DNA of 64,000 nt. It comes from Vitis vinifera. Lineage: Eukaryota > Streptophyta > Magnoliopsida > Vitales > Vitaceae. Positions 1-12,892 of this stretch are shown here, one piece after another. The stretch spans positions 4,133,001 to 4,197,000 of the forward strand of contig NC_081807.1 of assembly GCF_030704535.1 (NCBI RefSeq), written 5' to 3'. Each line of letters starts with the position of its first letter. The first letter of the stretch is position 1. Both the position numbers and the translations under genes were made by a program. Under the pieces are notes generated by a model that saw only the letters and a list, made by a program, of their open reading frames with translations, made no database searches and was not told the origin of the DNA.

Positions 1-1386
1 GAAGTTAAAAATATTTTAGGTTTTTAAATAGAGTTTTGTTATATTGTTTTAGGCTATGTTTGGTTTCAAGAAAATATGAGGGAAAAAAAGTCTAGAGGAA
101 AAGTATAAGGAAAGAAAAAAATGAAGAAAAATAAAAAACATAATTAAAATCAATAAATTATTTTATATGCTGCTTCAAACTTATTTATCTTATTTTTCCT
201 CTTTTATATAAAAGTTAAATAATTTTAAAATATATAAATTTTTATTTAGTTTTCATTATATTTGACTTTCGTTCCTATTTTTCATGTTGAAACTAAATAT
301 AAGAAAATCATTTTTTTTATTATTATTTTTTTATTTTCTTAGTATTTTTCGAAAAACAAACATAGTTTTGTAGAATAGTTTTCAAAATTATTTTAAAATA
401 TGGATACCAAACATGCTCATAATTTTGAACCATATTTAAAAAAAAAAAACCCACTAATCAAATATATTTTCAAATTTTAATTTTAAGAACAGAAAATTAT
501 TAAGGCACCTAAATTAATCCAAAGCACAGAAAATAAAAACAAAAATACTAGGATAGGATAATAATATCACATAGGCTGCTGAAGACATCATTAAATTACT
601 TGCTTTTTTTTGTCTGACAATAGCGTATTGTTAAATTACATATTTGGGCCTACATTAATTAATAGAATAAAAGTATAGTTAAAATATTATTAATTTAATT
701 TTATGTTTTTTAATTATATATTTTTTTATTCAACCATCCCTATGGAATGACAGTTTCAACTGACGCATAATAGACTTTAATATTTATCTATGTATCAATT
801 TCAAAAATTTATCTATACTATTAAGGAAATAAAGAATTTTTTTAGTACTTCATCTATGTTACTAAAATTGTTAATTGATGATAAAATAAAGTGATAATTA
901 TTTTATACAAGCAATAAATAAATAAAATAAAAATATATTAAAAACATTATCAACATAGCTTTGTTATTTTTTTTAAATTTTTAATTGTTATTATTTCATG
1001 AGCCTAAAAAAATTAAATTAAAACATATTATATATATTATCAATTTAATTTTGTTACTTTAAATCATGTTTTCTTTATTTACCTATCAATGTAGCCGTGA
1101 ATATTGAAAAGTATAGTCTCAGTTACATATGGTTTTAAGTATAAATCCCGTCATATCTTGAATTTATCTAATATTGGTCCCGAGGTTTGAATTCCCAATG
1201 ACTACTCGTGGAGAGTCAAAAGGCATGGTAATATTAATTTTATAATAAAATAAATCAATAACTTATTTTATGAAGCAATAATATGGCTGCAAAGTAATTT
1301 TGTTAGTTTGTTTTAAAAATCAAATTGCCAAAAAAATATTTCCTACGATCTAACTCAACTTCTCGAGCCATTGGTCGTTAGAATAG
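1..1386. other. AT-rich intergenic DNA, no gene seen
   Basis: This stretch is very AT-rich, with many homopolymer runs and no open reading frame of coding character on either strand. I see no tRNA, no transposon ends and no conserved protein fragment. It is most likely intergenic DNA upstream of the ARIADNE gene that follows. Confidence 0.6.
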
Positions 1387-1462
1387 ATGGTTCCATTGGA
1401 AGAAAGAGACCATCAAAGAGAGCCACAGCACAATGGAAGGGAGGTTACAATAAACCTGTTTG

Positions 1463-1497
1463 AAACGACGTCGTTTTACAGTAGAACGACGACGTTT
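1463..1497. promoter_or_regulatory. ACGT-core palindrome pair upstream of the ARI2-like gene
   Basis: Positions 1463-1476 are a perfect 14-bp palindrome (AAACGACGTCGTTT) centred on GACGTC, an ACGT core of the kind bound by plant bZIP factors. A related partial copy (AACGACGACGTTT) follows at 1485-1497. They lie about 300 bp upstream of the ATG at 1772 and ahead of a CT-rich tract (about 1556-1610) of the sort common in plant 5' leaders. The regulatory role is inferred from sequence and position only. Confidence 0.45.
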
Positions 1498-1771
1498 GAT
1501 TCTCAGGCTTCCTTCCAAAACAATGATATTGGCCTTGAGGCCTTGCCAACCTTTCTTCTCCCTCTCTCTCTCGCTTTTGCTTTCTCAATAAGCCTCTCTC
1601 TCTCCTCACTCTCACCGCCGGCCATCGCGCTGGAATTTGACGGGATCTCGCTGGAAAATCGGCTTTTGTCTTCGTTCGGATTGATACTTTCGATCGAACC
1701 GTCGGTTCTGTTGTTGGATCGACCGATCTGCGTATCTATCCATACATATTTATATACTTGTATAATCGACG

Positions 1772-4700
1772 ATGGAGGATTATGCAAACAGCGACGAAGA
1801 ATACTACTATTCGGATCGAGACTCGTTCGACGGGCTCGTAAATGAGGAATCTGATTTTCAGTGGGTCCCCCCCAAGGCTCCTTCCAGTCAGGTAATCCAA
1901 ATTGGTTAGGTTTTTCAATCGCTCCCTTCTATGGTGGTTTAGAAGGTTTTGGTTGTTTGTCTCTTTCTTGAAACAACTGTTTGGTTGCTGAGAAAGCTGA
2001 ACGAACAAAATAGGAAAAATTTGAGCATTGCTTCGGTTTTTTTAGTTTAACAATGCAAAGACCTTGTCAATTGAGCCAATTGGTTGCATAAACTGCAGTT
2101 GCATGGTGGTTTTAAGTTTCCCGGGTCCTGAGTAATGTTAATTTATTATGTTTTCATTGATTTTCTTAGCAAACAAACTGGGGGCAGGTGGACCAATTTT
2201 GTAAGAATAATCGCGTTTTCCGGGAATTTGGTTTAGTGTTGATGGTGATCTTGTCTTGTTATTACTGTTGTCTTGTAGTATTGGATCGTTGGGCGAAGAT
2301 TAGGATTGCTGATATTAGGTTTTTACTAATTGATATATTAGGTTTCACTGATTGGCACATTGTGAATTTTTTTGGGTGTAATTGTGAGCAAGATTGGTTC
2401 TTCTTTTGGGGAAAGAGATTTAAAACAGTTTTGGGCATATTTGGTCAGTTTAAGGTTCAATTCTGTGAGGTGTTACCCATTGTAATTACTATTGCTGTTG
2501 TCGTTTTCGTCGATGTCAGTTTCATTGTTGTTGGATTTTGTGTTGTTTCTATCTATTAATCAGCATTAGGAAATTTGTTAATTGTTGTAAACAAGCCGCT
2601 GGGAAAAGTTTAAATTTATCGGAGCGTGGCTTTGTGAGCACTAGTGAGTTTTAAATCTATGTATGCTGATGTTCTCTTCTAGTGCTTTAGGTATTTTCAC
2701 CCTAGAAGAATTTTATGAATAGGCAATGAAATCAGCAGAAGAAGAAGAAGCAAGCAACAATTATAAAGGGAAATTTGAACCCCCCAATTTTGAAAGGAAG
2801 ATGGTAGAAAGGAAAAAAAGGAAACTTGGTCATATTAATCTCATTTAGCGTTTAATTAAAAAGTGTTAGAATTGTGATACTAACTCACTATGTGTTCTTT
2901 TAATTTTTAATTTTTCAAAATCGATATTTTTCTAAAATCCCTTTTGGGCCTTTTGCAGGTAATCACGAAAGAATCCCTTCTGACTGCACAGGTAAAGTCC
3001 CCTTTCTACAGTTTTTTGGTCATTTAAATGCATCTATGTTCTTGACATTGATATTTTGAGCTGGTTTGCATTCATGTAGAGGGATGATTTGCGGAGAGTA
3101 ATGGACTTGTTATCATTAAGAGAACATCATGCAAGGACGTTGCTCATCCATCACCGGTGGGATGTGGAGAAGTTATTTGCAGTGATGGTAGAGAAGGGGA
3201 AACCATGCTTATTTGCTGAAGCAGGTGTTCCTTTAATGGAGCATCAGATTGTCCCCTTACCATTGTCTTCGTCGACATTAATGTGTGATATTTGCATGGA
3301 AGCTGTATGTAGTAAGGACTCCACAAAAATGGACTGTGGCCACTGCTTTTGCAATAACTGTAAGCACTCTGCGTGTTGTTTTAACCCTCTTGTAAAATTG
3401 CAGTGTATGTATTTGCACCAGTATGCATATATGCATATCATTGGTGATCATGGACACTCATATTGATCCTAAACTTTCAGCCTATGGCAGTCTATTATAA
3501 TGGTTCTTTTTACCTCCATTTCTTGGAATCTATTGCTATTTAGATTATTTATATTTTTATTGATCAAGCTGGTTGTTAACACCATTTTAAGATGATAATT
3601 AATGCATTGTCATCATGCTGTTGAACAATAACTTATGGGAACATATTATTATCTTTTAAGGAAATTTTTATTTAATACAAACATTTTATCGTATAAATTC
3701 TGATTTTTTTTGTAATGCATTTTTCATACAATGTAACAAGTGATGCAGATTCATTCTTTCATTCTTTTATGTTGCTTTTCTTTTTAGGTTGGACAGAGCA
3801 TTTTGTTGTGAGGATAAATGAGGGTCAAAGCAGACGCATTAGGTGCATGGCATACAAATGCAATGCTATTTGTGATGAAGCTATTGTCAGAAATCTAGTT
3901 GGTAGAAGGCATCCTGATCTGGCAGAGAAATTTGATCGTTTTCTTCTTGAATCATATATTGAGGACAACAAAATGGTTAAGTGGTGCCCAAGTGCTCCGC
4001 ATTGTGGAAATGCAATCCGGGTTGAGGATGATGAATTTTGTGAGGTAGAATGTTCATGCGGTTTACAGTTTTGCTTCAGTTGCTTATCAGAGGCACACTC
4101 GCCTTGTTCATGTTTGATGTGGGAGTTTTGGACCAAGAAATGCCGAGATGAATCAGAAACAGTCAATTGGATCACAGTGCATACAAAGCCTTGTCCAAAG
4201 TGTCACAAACCTGTGGAGAAGAATGGTGGCTGCAACCTAGTGAGCTGTATCTGTGGGCAAGCATTTTGGTGAGAGTTCTTTTTTTACTTTGTTTTTATTT
4301 AATTGTTCAAGTCAGCACATATTTTTACTTCTGTTGTTCATCTTCAGTGATGGGAATCGTTGTTTATTTCTCAGTTGTACTTCTTTCAGATGTTTAAAGA
4401 ATTTATATGACACTTGAATCTCACATCAAAAAGTGATGCTGTACACTTTTGCAGGTCTTTGTGCCACTTTTAACGTTCACTTTTAAAACTACAATCTTGA
4501 AGTATTGAGATAAAAACCAGAATCAGTTGGTCCTTTCTGATGAATGCTTGTATTTTTTCTATTTTGGATCTGGGTTGGAATAGAAAAAATAAAACCTTAT
4601 GCATGCATTTGCTTCACTTGTATCCCTGCATGGGCTTGTCTGGAATCAACAATTCGCCTTTTCACACCTCCATTTCCCTTTTTTGCCTCCTGTAGGATTA

Positions 4701-7700
4701 TTCATGTGTGTATCTTCATCATGGTCAGTTTATAAGTCCCATTATCTGGGTTGCTTGCCCACTGGAGGATTATTGATGTGTTGTTTTTATTAGTTTGTGG
4801 ATCCCAGGTTTAGGTAGGCCTAGACTCTGTTTGGGCCATTCCTGGTGACTTTTATGTTTTGAAATAACAGTATTTACTATTATCCTAGAAAAGAAAATTT
4901 GTTATGCCATTGAAATTCTAGGCATTGCTACTTGAAAATTTAAGATCCAAAACCTGAGTGGAGGGTTGAATCCAGTGGCTGATGGTCTTTCCAGTTAATT
5001 CTATCCATTCCATTGTAGAGGAATCTACTCAGTAGGTAGATGCTTTTTGCAGGCTATCTTATTTCTAGGTTCCTATACATTATTCAATATTTTTAATTTT
5101 CTTTGAAGGTCTATTGAAAATGGCAACACTAAGGTGGCTGAATTTGGGACTCAATGGTTGCAGATGTTTGGTCCTGCTTCTTTCGTTCCACGCACATACA
5201 CACATATAATTAGCACAACCCAATGAGACGATCCCATATATGTTTTCTTATTGACCCATTAAAACATATGACGTGGCTAAGGAGACCATACAGAGTTCTT
5301 AGCTCCGATATATGTGCCCTATGAAGGAGTGGGAAATCTTTTGACTATTTTTTACTTCATATTTCTTTAGCATCCAATCTCTGGAAATTCATCCTTACTA
5401 TGAGTAGGTGTTCAGTAGAGCCTCTAGAAGGAGAATTCCTCCGTACTGTACCTTGGTAGCCACTTTTTTTGTGAACTGGAATGAGATGCCAGGGTTCCTG
5501 AGGAAAGATACACATTTCTTTCGGATTCGGGGCCCAACGGATAGTAGCTTCTTTCTGTGGTCTTTTTGGGTATCCATGACCAAGGCAGGTGTTCAGCTCA
5601 GTTTGATTTTGATGGACTGGGGGTTGTCTGCTCAAAGCCCAAATGGAGAAGGTGTAATGTAGGCTCTTAATTTCCATTGCTCTTAGCTGGGTTGTATTAG
5701 ATTCTGCTTTACTTGTCTCATCCTTCTTATATTCATTTTTGCTCAATAAAATCTCTTTATTTATTATTTATTATTTATTATTTATTTTTTATAAAAAGGA
5801 AAAAACTCAGTGATGAGTTGAATTGTAAGCAGGAAAAGGAAAAAAAACTCAGCCATGAGTTGACTTGTAAGCAATATCGACAGTATTGTTGTTGTTTTCG
5901 CTTAGAAGAGAAAAAAATACGGTAGAAATTGTTGAACATTTATGTTTTAGGTTCATTAATTTATGTAGTTTGCTGCTGTGGCAAAGATTGTCCCTTTTTG
6001 ATTGCTGGAATGCCAGAGGCTCAGTTATATCTTCCACTTGTTAATCCCATTGTTCTGGAGACAGAATTTATAAATACATACTTTGTCCACATTATTCCCT
6101 TGTTCAAGATACATGATCAAATTCTCTTGGTTGACTTGGTTATATTAGTTGCATGTTTAAATCTCTCTTGTTTCACCTTGATTGCCTTATCATTACTTTT
6201 TCTTATTAATGTCTAATCAGGCACATGTGCTTACTTCATTTCCTTTTGATTCAGTTGGCTGTGTGGTGGAGCTACTGGTCGAGACCATACTTGGTCTAGT
6301 ATAAGTGGTCACAGTTGTGGTCGCTACAAAGAAGACCGAGAGAAGAAGGCTGAGCGTGCGAAGCGGGACCTCTATCGCTACATGCATTATCATAATCGTT
6401 ACAAAGCTCATACTGATTCCTTTAAGCTTGAAAGTAAACTGAAGGACACTATAAAAGTGAAGGTGTCAAATTCTGAAGAGAAGGAATCTACACTCAGAGA
6501 TTTCAGCTGGGTAACAAATGGACTATACAGACTCTTCAGATCAAGGCGGGTTCTTTCATATTCATATCCATTTGCATTTTATATGTTTGGGGATGACCTG
6601 TTCAATGATGAGATGACAAAGGAGGAAAGGGAAATAAAACAGCATTTATTTGAAGACCAGCAGCAGCAGCTTGAGGCAAATGTCGAGAAGCTCTCCAAGT
6701 TCATTGAGGAGCCATTCGACCAGTATGAAGAGGATAAAGTGAGAGACATAAGGATGCAAGTCATCAACCTATCAGTGATCACGGATACCCTCTGTAAGAA
6801 AATGTGAGTACAGTACACTTAAGCTCTGACCCTTTTTTAAGATCCTTGAAACACATTTAATTATAATTACTTGCAGGTATGAATGCATTGAGAATGATCT
6901 ATTGGGTTCTCTCCAACATGGCATCCACAATATTGCTCCATATAAGTCAAAGGGCATTGAAAGGGCATCAGAACTTATAACCTGTCAGAGCAATAAAGCC
7001 AGCAATGCTGATAACTGTCCATCTTCAGAAAATGGCACAGATGGTTTGAACTTTTTTCTGGACTCTACTAGATATCTAATTTATTAATATGCTATAGAAG
7101 AAAAAAAAATGTGAGTCTTAGTTGATGACATTTGACATGAACAAAAAAACTAGTCTCATCAGTTATCATTTAATTGTCTCCTCTCTGCCTCCTTCCGATG
7201 CTCTTTTGGAACTCTTACACCGGCATGTAGGCCCTGTAGTAATTAATGTTAATGGTGGTAACATGTTGATAATGTATTAGAGAATTTTAATTATCACTAG
7301 CAAGTATATACCCAAGTTGGTTTGGTTTCTTAAAAAATTGTATACATTATTTATTGATATTTTTTAGATTTGTAAAATAAGGAATTGGACTTAAGTTGAT
7401 GCTCTTGTTCACCTTAAGCTTATTTTCAGTATCCTCCTCTTCAACCAACTTTTTATGCCTTTACCTTTGCTTTAGCTTCATCCACAGTGTTCTCTCCATT
7501 GGGTTGATTGATGACCCTGATTGAAACCCAATTTTGTTTGGCCGTAGCCATTGTAAGCATCCAATTAATGGTTTTAAAGCATGATAAGGCCAACTGATCC
7601 TTTTTGCTTTCATCATTGTTAGGGCAATATCTTCAGGTAGATTATGAGCCACATATCATTTCTCTCTGCCTTGCCTTGCTCCTTTTGGACTTACTCTTGT

Positions 7701-8696
7701 CTTATAGCTCCTTCAGTTGAATCACACTAGTCCTTGAAGGTGCAATAATTGGTTTTATTGCAGATGAGCAAACCATTTTGTACAACTTTCTTTCATCTTT
7801 GCTTTTAGTGGGACATTTTGCTATTTGTTTTCCTCAACATCTTTTGAATTTAAGGCTTGTTTTTTTTTATTTTTTATTTTTTTAAATGCTTGGGATCTGT
7901 ATTATAAAGCATGGCAACGCTAGTAGCTCTTGTAAAATTTTAAGCATGGCTGGCCTTCTAGCTCTTGTAGTTTGATTTAATAAGGTATTGCATCGAGCAA
8001 ACAAATGATGCTCTAGAGACAGTTCTTCATTTGTGGATGGAATGGTTCTTTTAATACATTAAACTATCATCTAGAAAGTTTTATATGTAATGAATTTCAC
8101 CTTATAAAATTATTATTTTGGCTACTCATTTTTATGGGCTGAAATTCATTACAATTATTGGAGTTATTTGCATTATTATACTTAAGCCAGAATAGCACTT
8201 TATACAAACATGGATAACCTTTGTGGGGAAAATCAACCAACAGTCTATTGATTGATATCCAGTAGCTCTAATTTAAATATCGTTGCCCTCAATTTTGTCT
8301 CTCGTTGAAAAGAAATCCTCAAATCTCAGTGTTACATGTGTGTCTGTGTGCGCACATGCATGTTTATAAAAACTCAGGATCTTATATGTTGCCTTGAATA
8401 GGATGGTACTCTATGCTGTTTCTTATTGTGTTAGGTGGTTTCATTTGAGATCTCACTAGTTTATATCAAATTCCCTTTTATGAATGAACTCTCATTATAT
8501 TATTGCTTATGGATGCAATATATTTCCAAAGTTGTACTGATGTGGTGCATATGTAGGAGGGACAGCAGAATTTGATCGACCTTCAGGCTCTGGGAGTTCA
8601 TATGAGAGTGGATATTCTTCTAGGAAGCGGGCTAGAAAGGAGGGTCTCGGAGGCATTGATCTCAACTTGCCAGCAGAGGTCGTGGATAGGAACTAA
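1772..8696 (+). CDS. ARI2: ARIADNE-type RBR E3 ubiquitin ligase (ARI1/ARI2-like)
   Basis: Seven exons: 1772-1891, 2959-2991, 3080-3359, 3788-4268, 6255-6803, 6877-7043 and 8557-8696. All have GT-AG borders, and they join in frame to 589 aa, close to the length I recall for Arabidopsis ARI2. The product should transfer ubiquitin from an E2 through a cysteine thioester to substrates. The order seen is: acidic N-terminus; UBA-like helices about 53-91; RING1 with C120, C123, C137, H139, C142, C145, C164 and C169; IBR about 211-253; RING2 from C280 to C308 with the catalytic cysteine at C293 (in GGC); then the long helical Ariadne domain (LFEDQQQQLEANVEKLSKF, WVTNGLYRLFRSRRVLSYSY). The C-terminus holds DLNLP (578-582). 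Leucine 295 occupies the position of the histidine near the catalytic cysteine in animal HHARI. The last donor (7043/7044, GTTTGA) is weak, so the seventh exon is a little less certain. Substrates are unknown. Confidence 0.93.
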
Positions 8697-11600
8697 TCTT
8701 TGAAAGTTTCAGCCTTCGTTTCAAATACAAGTGTACAGCTCTAACTTAAAGAGTGGGCCTTGGTTTCTCTCTCATGGGATCAGATCATTTGTGATGCCAT
8801 ACTTAAAACCCTTTCCCTGCCTTCCTTTTTCCTTTTCCCTTCTTGAGTTACACATCCCTCTCCCTTGTTGAGATCTACCCTGGAAGAGAAACTATAAATT
8901 CATTTCTTTTAAATTGCATTTCCCCCCCTTTTTAATTTTCCTTTTCTTCGCTATGCTGAAAATCATTATACTGTAAATAGCCTTTTATTGGGGCTTTTGT
9001 GGGCGATATATATGTAAATTCCCTATCTGAGACTTGAGCAACTCTCAAATGCATCTTTTAAGCCGCCAATCTTTGGAGGATGGAATTATAGGGTAGCTTT
9101 TGTGGATTTTGCAATTGATCTCTGCTGTAATTCTCTCTTTATCTCTCTGCTCTCTTGGTTCTCTTTCTTCCATTTTTTGTCCTTTGCAGAAATCAAAATA
9201 GCTTTCTTTCCTCATGTTTTCCAATGCTAATATGCAAACTGCTTGTGTACGATACTCCCTCAGTTTTGCTGCTAGTTTGTTTCACATGTTCAGCCCATGG
9301 TTCCCTTCCTTCCCACTCGCTAATAGGAGATATCTTCCGGCCTTATTGCCTCCTTTTTGTTTCTGTCCCAACACTCCTTATGGTTTATATTCCATATCTC
9401 CACAGGTTAATCCTGCTAGAAAAGAAAAGTAAAAAAAATGGAATCATCTGTAATGCAGGGCGTAATTATAGAAGAAAAGATTTGCCCCTCGTCAACTGAC
9501 ATTAAATGGATGAATTGCGTGCTCAAATGCCTTTTTTTAAGCTTCACTCTCCTTTCATGTGCCTTTTCTGGGTTGCCATACCCCGAGGCGTTCCACCGGG
9601 CGCTGCGCCGTTTTCTTTAATCTAAATGTGTTTGTTTGTTTTCTTTCTGGGAATCATGCAATTTCAAAACGAAACTTCTCTCACTTTGGGCTCTGCAAAA
9701 TGACTAATCTAAATTATCTTGTTAATCCAATGTGGATGGATTCCATTCACTGCGCAGAGGATGAAACAGTAGAGCTCAGCACTTAAAAAATTCGCAAAAC
9801 CCAGCTAAACCCCATGAAATCATACACAAAAAACAATTTTTTTAATTCATTTTGATCAGTATTTTTCCAAAATTTTGGAGTATTTTCGTAGCCCACATGG
9901 TTGAGATACATGCTTAAAGCATGCAGTTACGGTATATTTACTGTGCAGCTGACTGGCTTTCTTCATTACCAAGAAACTAACACAAGAATCCACCAGGTCA
10001 ACTTGCAGTTGTACAGAAACTATTTTAATGCACTCATTTCTTCAACCATGTGTCTCCTGTTAGTTCTTCTAATTTTAAATCCTTGTTAGGGGTTACTAAA
10101 CATATATTTTTCAGGTTATCGTTTGACCTTCCAATGATTTTTATACTAAAAGAAGGTTTACGACTGTTCTAATCAAATTCAAAATCATAGGCCTAACCCA
10201 CATTTCTTTATTTTATCTCTTACAAGCTATATAGTTTAATCAGTGCACTAAATTTTAACGCTTTGGAGTTGGTAAAACTTTTGTTATTTTCCCATTAAAC
10301 AAACAGCCTAAACATGACTTCCAAGTTACTAATGGAGCTGCAAGTATGTCTGTCAGTTTCCTTTGAAAAGTGATGCTTGAATTGCTCGAGAACAAATGTG
10401 TTTAAGCTCATCGATTAATGAAAATTGAAAAATAAGTGGAGTCATCAGTCTTCTGTCTCTGTGACTTCTAACTGTTGTGGAAATCGATACGATTACCTAA
10501 GTTTATGGATTGGTTTTGTCCAAGGGTTTTCGCCCCTCATCTTGTACTGGGTTCAGTTCTTGAAACATTGGATTTTTTAAATGGATAAAAAGCCAAGGTT
10601 GAACTTTTTGGATGCATTATTTATGGGATTTAGCCTGGATCAATAAGGGGTCTTGTCACATCCATTAATGAGTAAAATTGAAATCCTAGTCTGAGACTAA
10701 AAATGGGAATGTGTCAATCTGAGATATTATGGTGAGTTTCAAAAATCTGCATGTTGGGTTTTGCAAATCCATGAAAATGATAACTGGGTTTGAAGTTTGA
10801 ACACTAGAATGGATGGAATGAGAATGCGAATGAAACTTCCACTTTCAAGCTCTAAATTGGCCAAGAAAATGTGCCTGTGTATGGGACAACATATAGCCAA
10901 GAACTTGGTGCCTTGTGAAAAGGAAAGTAAGTATTCTCACCAAGTCCTTTTCTCTAATACATCTATGAAATAGTTATTTATAAATATTCTTAATTTTATA
11001 ATAAAAATTATAAATATTAATATAAAAAAAAAATTATTATACTCTTATGGAGAAATTTCTGTTTTTTAAAAACAAAAATTAGAAAGTGGGTTGAAGTGTT
11101 CACTTATGGAGAAGATTCCTAGAATTTCTTCTTTTGTAGTCTGTACTTTTGGAACACAAATACCCTTCTACTTTGGAGATAAGGACCCAAACAGACCCAT
11201 AAGCACAACCATAAGAAGCAGTAATTCCCTGATTTCTTGCACTTAATGGCAGAGACAACCGGCATTGTTCTTGTGGAGCAACCAAACCCCAGAAAAGGTT
11301 AAAAGCTTTTGGACTCAGGCAAAAAGGAGTTTGTTTAGTTGTATCCTAATTTATCAAAGGAAAAAAAGACAATGGAAAGCCCACCAAACCAGTGGATTCA
11401 TATCAAGCAATACACTGTATATGCTTTGACCTCTAACTTTCAGCCCTTTTGAGGTTACTTTTATCCTCTTTTTAAATGCTAGCCTTTTGGTTTTTAGGGA
11501 CCAACACCACTGGAATGCTCCCTTTCTGAATTTTGCTACAATCCTCTTAAAGGGGGGTGGTGAGACACTCCATTTGAAAGGAAGAAAAAAGTAAGCTAAC

Positions 11601-12892
11601 AAAGGAGGATGTAAGTCAAGATCGATGACGTTTCTCTTACATGATACACATGCTTATAGTAATGTAAATTTTGACATGAATGAAGATAGTAAATCCTTGA
11701 GACTATATGATTTTTAGTTTATTAGTGAATGGGACTTGTGAAATGGTGGTTGTAATGTTTTATAATGCTAACATGATTTGAAGTAATTACAAGAAACTAC
11801 TTAAATGTTATGAAATATTATAATTGTCTATCATGTAAACACAATGTTCTAGTTATACCTTATTGGATTATAGAGTTAGACAAATGGATACCTCCAATCG
11901 AGAAACAAAGTCCCGCATCGAGTCATCAGGGATTGGTTCCGATATCTATTGTAATGGTTTGCTTGCTTTACATGGTTAAGAGAAGTTTATTACATATATA
12001 TAGTGTTGAAAACGATGCAAGATATCATTCAAAAGTAACTAGAGGTTACATTGCTAATAATTTCAAAAGTAAGGGTTTTTTTTTGTTTTTGTTTTTCATT
12101 CAATGACATCAACATTTGTGATATAATTTTTTGAAAAATCATTAGAAGAATAGCACTGTTTTTATTATTTATTTTTTCAAGATATCTGTTGAGAAAATGA
12201 AAGCTTTTACTCTTGAAATCATAGGTCTAAGTGAAAAGCTCGATGGAGTTCTCCTATACATTCACACACTCACAGTTGGGTACCAAACCTCTCACATCCC
12301 TCTTTCTGGTCCCTTTTGGTTGTTTGTCCACAGTGTAACATTCTTCGGGGCACGAACTGATTTGCTTCTTTTAATGCAATGCAAAAAGCCCACCATTGCA
12401 AAAGCTACAACAAAGGTGGCATTGCTTTCTTAGACAAGTGACTAGTCAACATTGGCCACCCTCTCAACCAATAAGCCATATATAATATATATAGATATAT
12501 AGGCAGAAAAGACTTGCAAATGTACACTTCCATGCTCCAGAGTTCAAAAGAACAGATGGGTTTTTTGAGTTTTGAATTACTGGTTTTTTGAGATTCCATT
12601 TGGGGGTTGAATCTGCAGATTTGATTCAGCTTTTCAAAAATATTAAAAAAAACCCCATCTGTGTGAGTAGTCTCTCTCACTATCCGTGTATGCTATGTTG
12701 TTTTGTGAGCAGTCTCCTCTGTTAGAATTTAATGTTTCTTGATTTCGTTCCTTCTTTTTTATGCTTTCTTTGTTTGGGCTCTTGTCTATATCTGGTGAAA
12801 TGTTTGCAACAATTAATGCTGTTTCAGTGTTTTCTTTTTCTTTTTCCTTCAGCAGTGGGGTTTGGACCCAGTTGTGGTTTTACACCAATACT
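8697..12892. other. 3' UTR and intergenic DNA; nothing recognised
   Basis: The first few hundred bases after the stop at 8696 are T-rich and look like 3' UTR. The rest shows only short, non-conserved open frames in both strands. I could not match any of them to a protein family. The part from about 12500 to 12892 may contain the 5' leader of the following DUF547 gene, but no further coding exon with clear splice sites was found. Confidence 0.5.

Noticed and set aside
1387-2559. Frames at 1387-1845 and 2188-2559 on the plus strand
   Set aside because: They overlap exon 1 or intron 1 of the ARI2-like gene in other frames and read mainly through CT- or T-rich DNA.
8970-10130. Several open frames of 60-114 codons (for example 9155-9499)
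   Set aside because: They are hydrophobic low-complexity translations of T-rich DNA with no family similarity, and they overlap each other in different frames.
11905-11925. AGTCCCGCATCGAGTCATCA, similar to an snRNA upstream element
   Set aside because: The core is CCGCATCG and not CCACATCG, and no snRNA-like sequence follows. It is more likely part of an old repeat.
11100-12680. Minus- and plus-strand frames upstream of the DUF547 gene
   Set aside because: No conserved motif, no splice-compatible extension, and composition typical of intergenic DNA.
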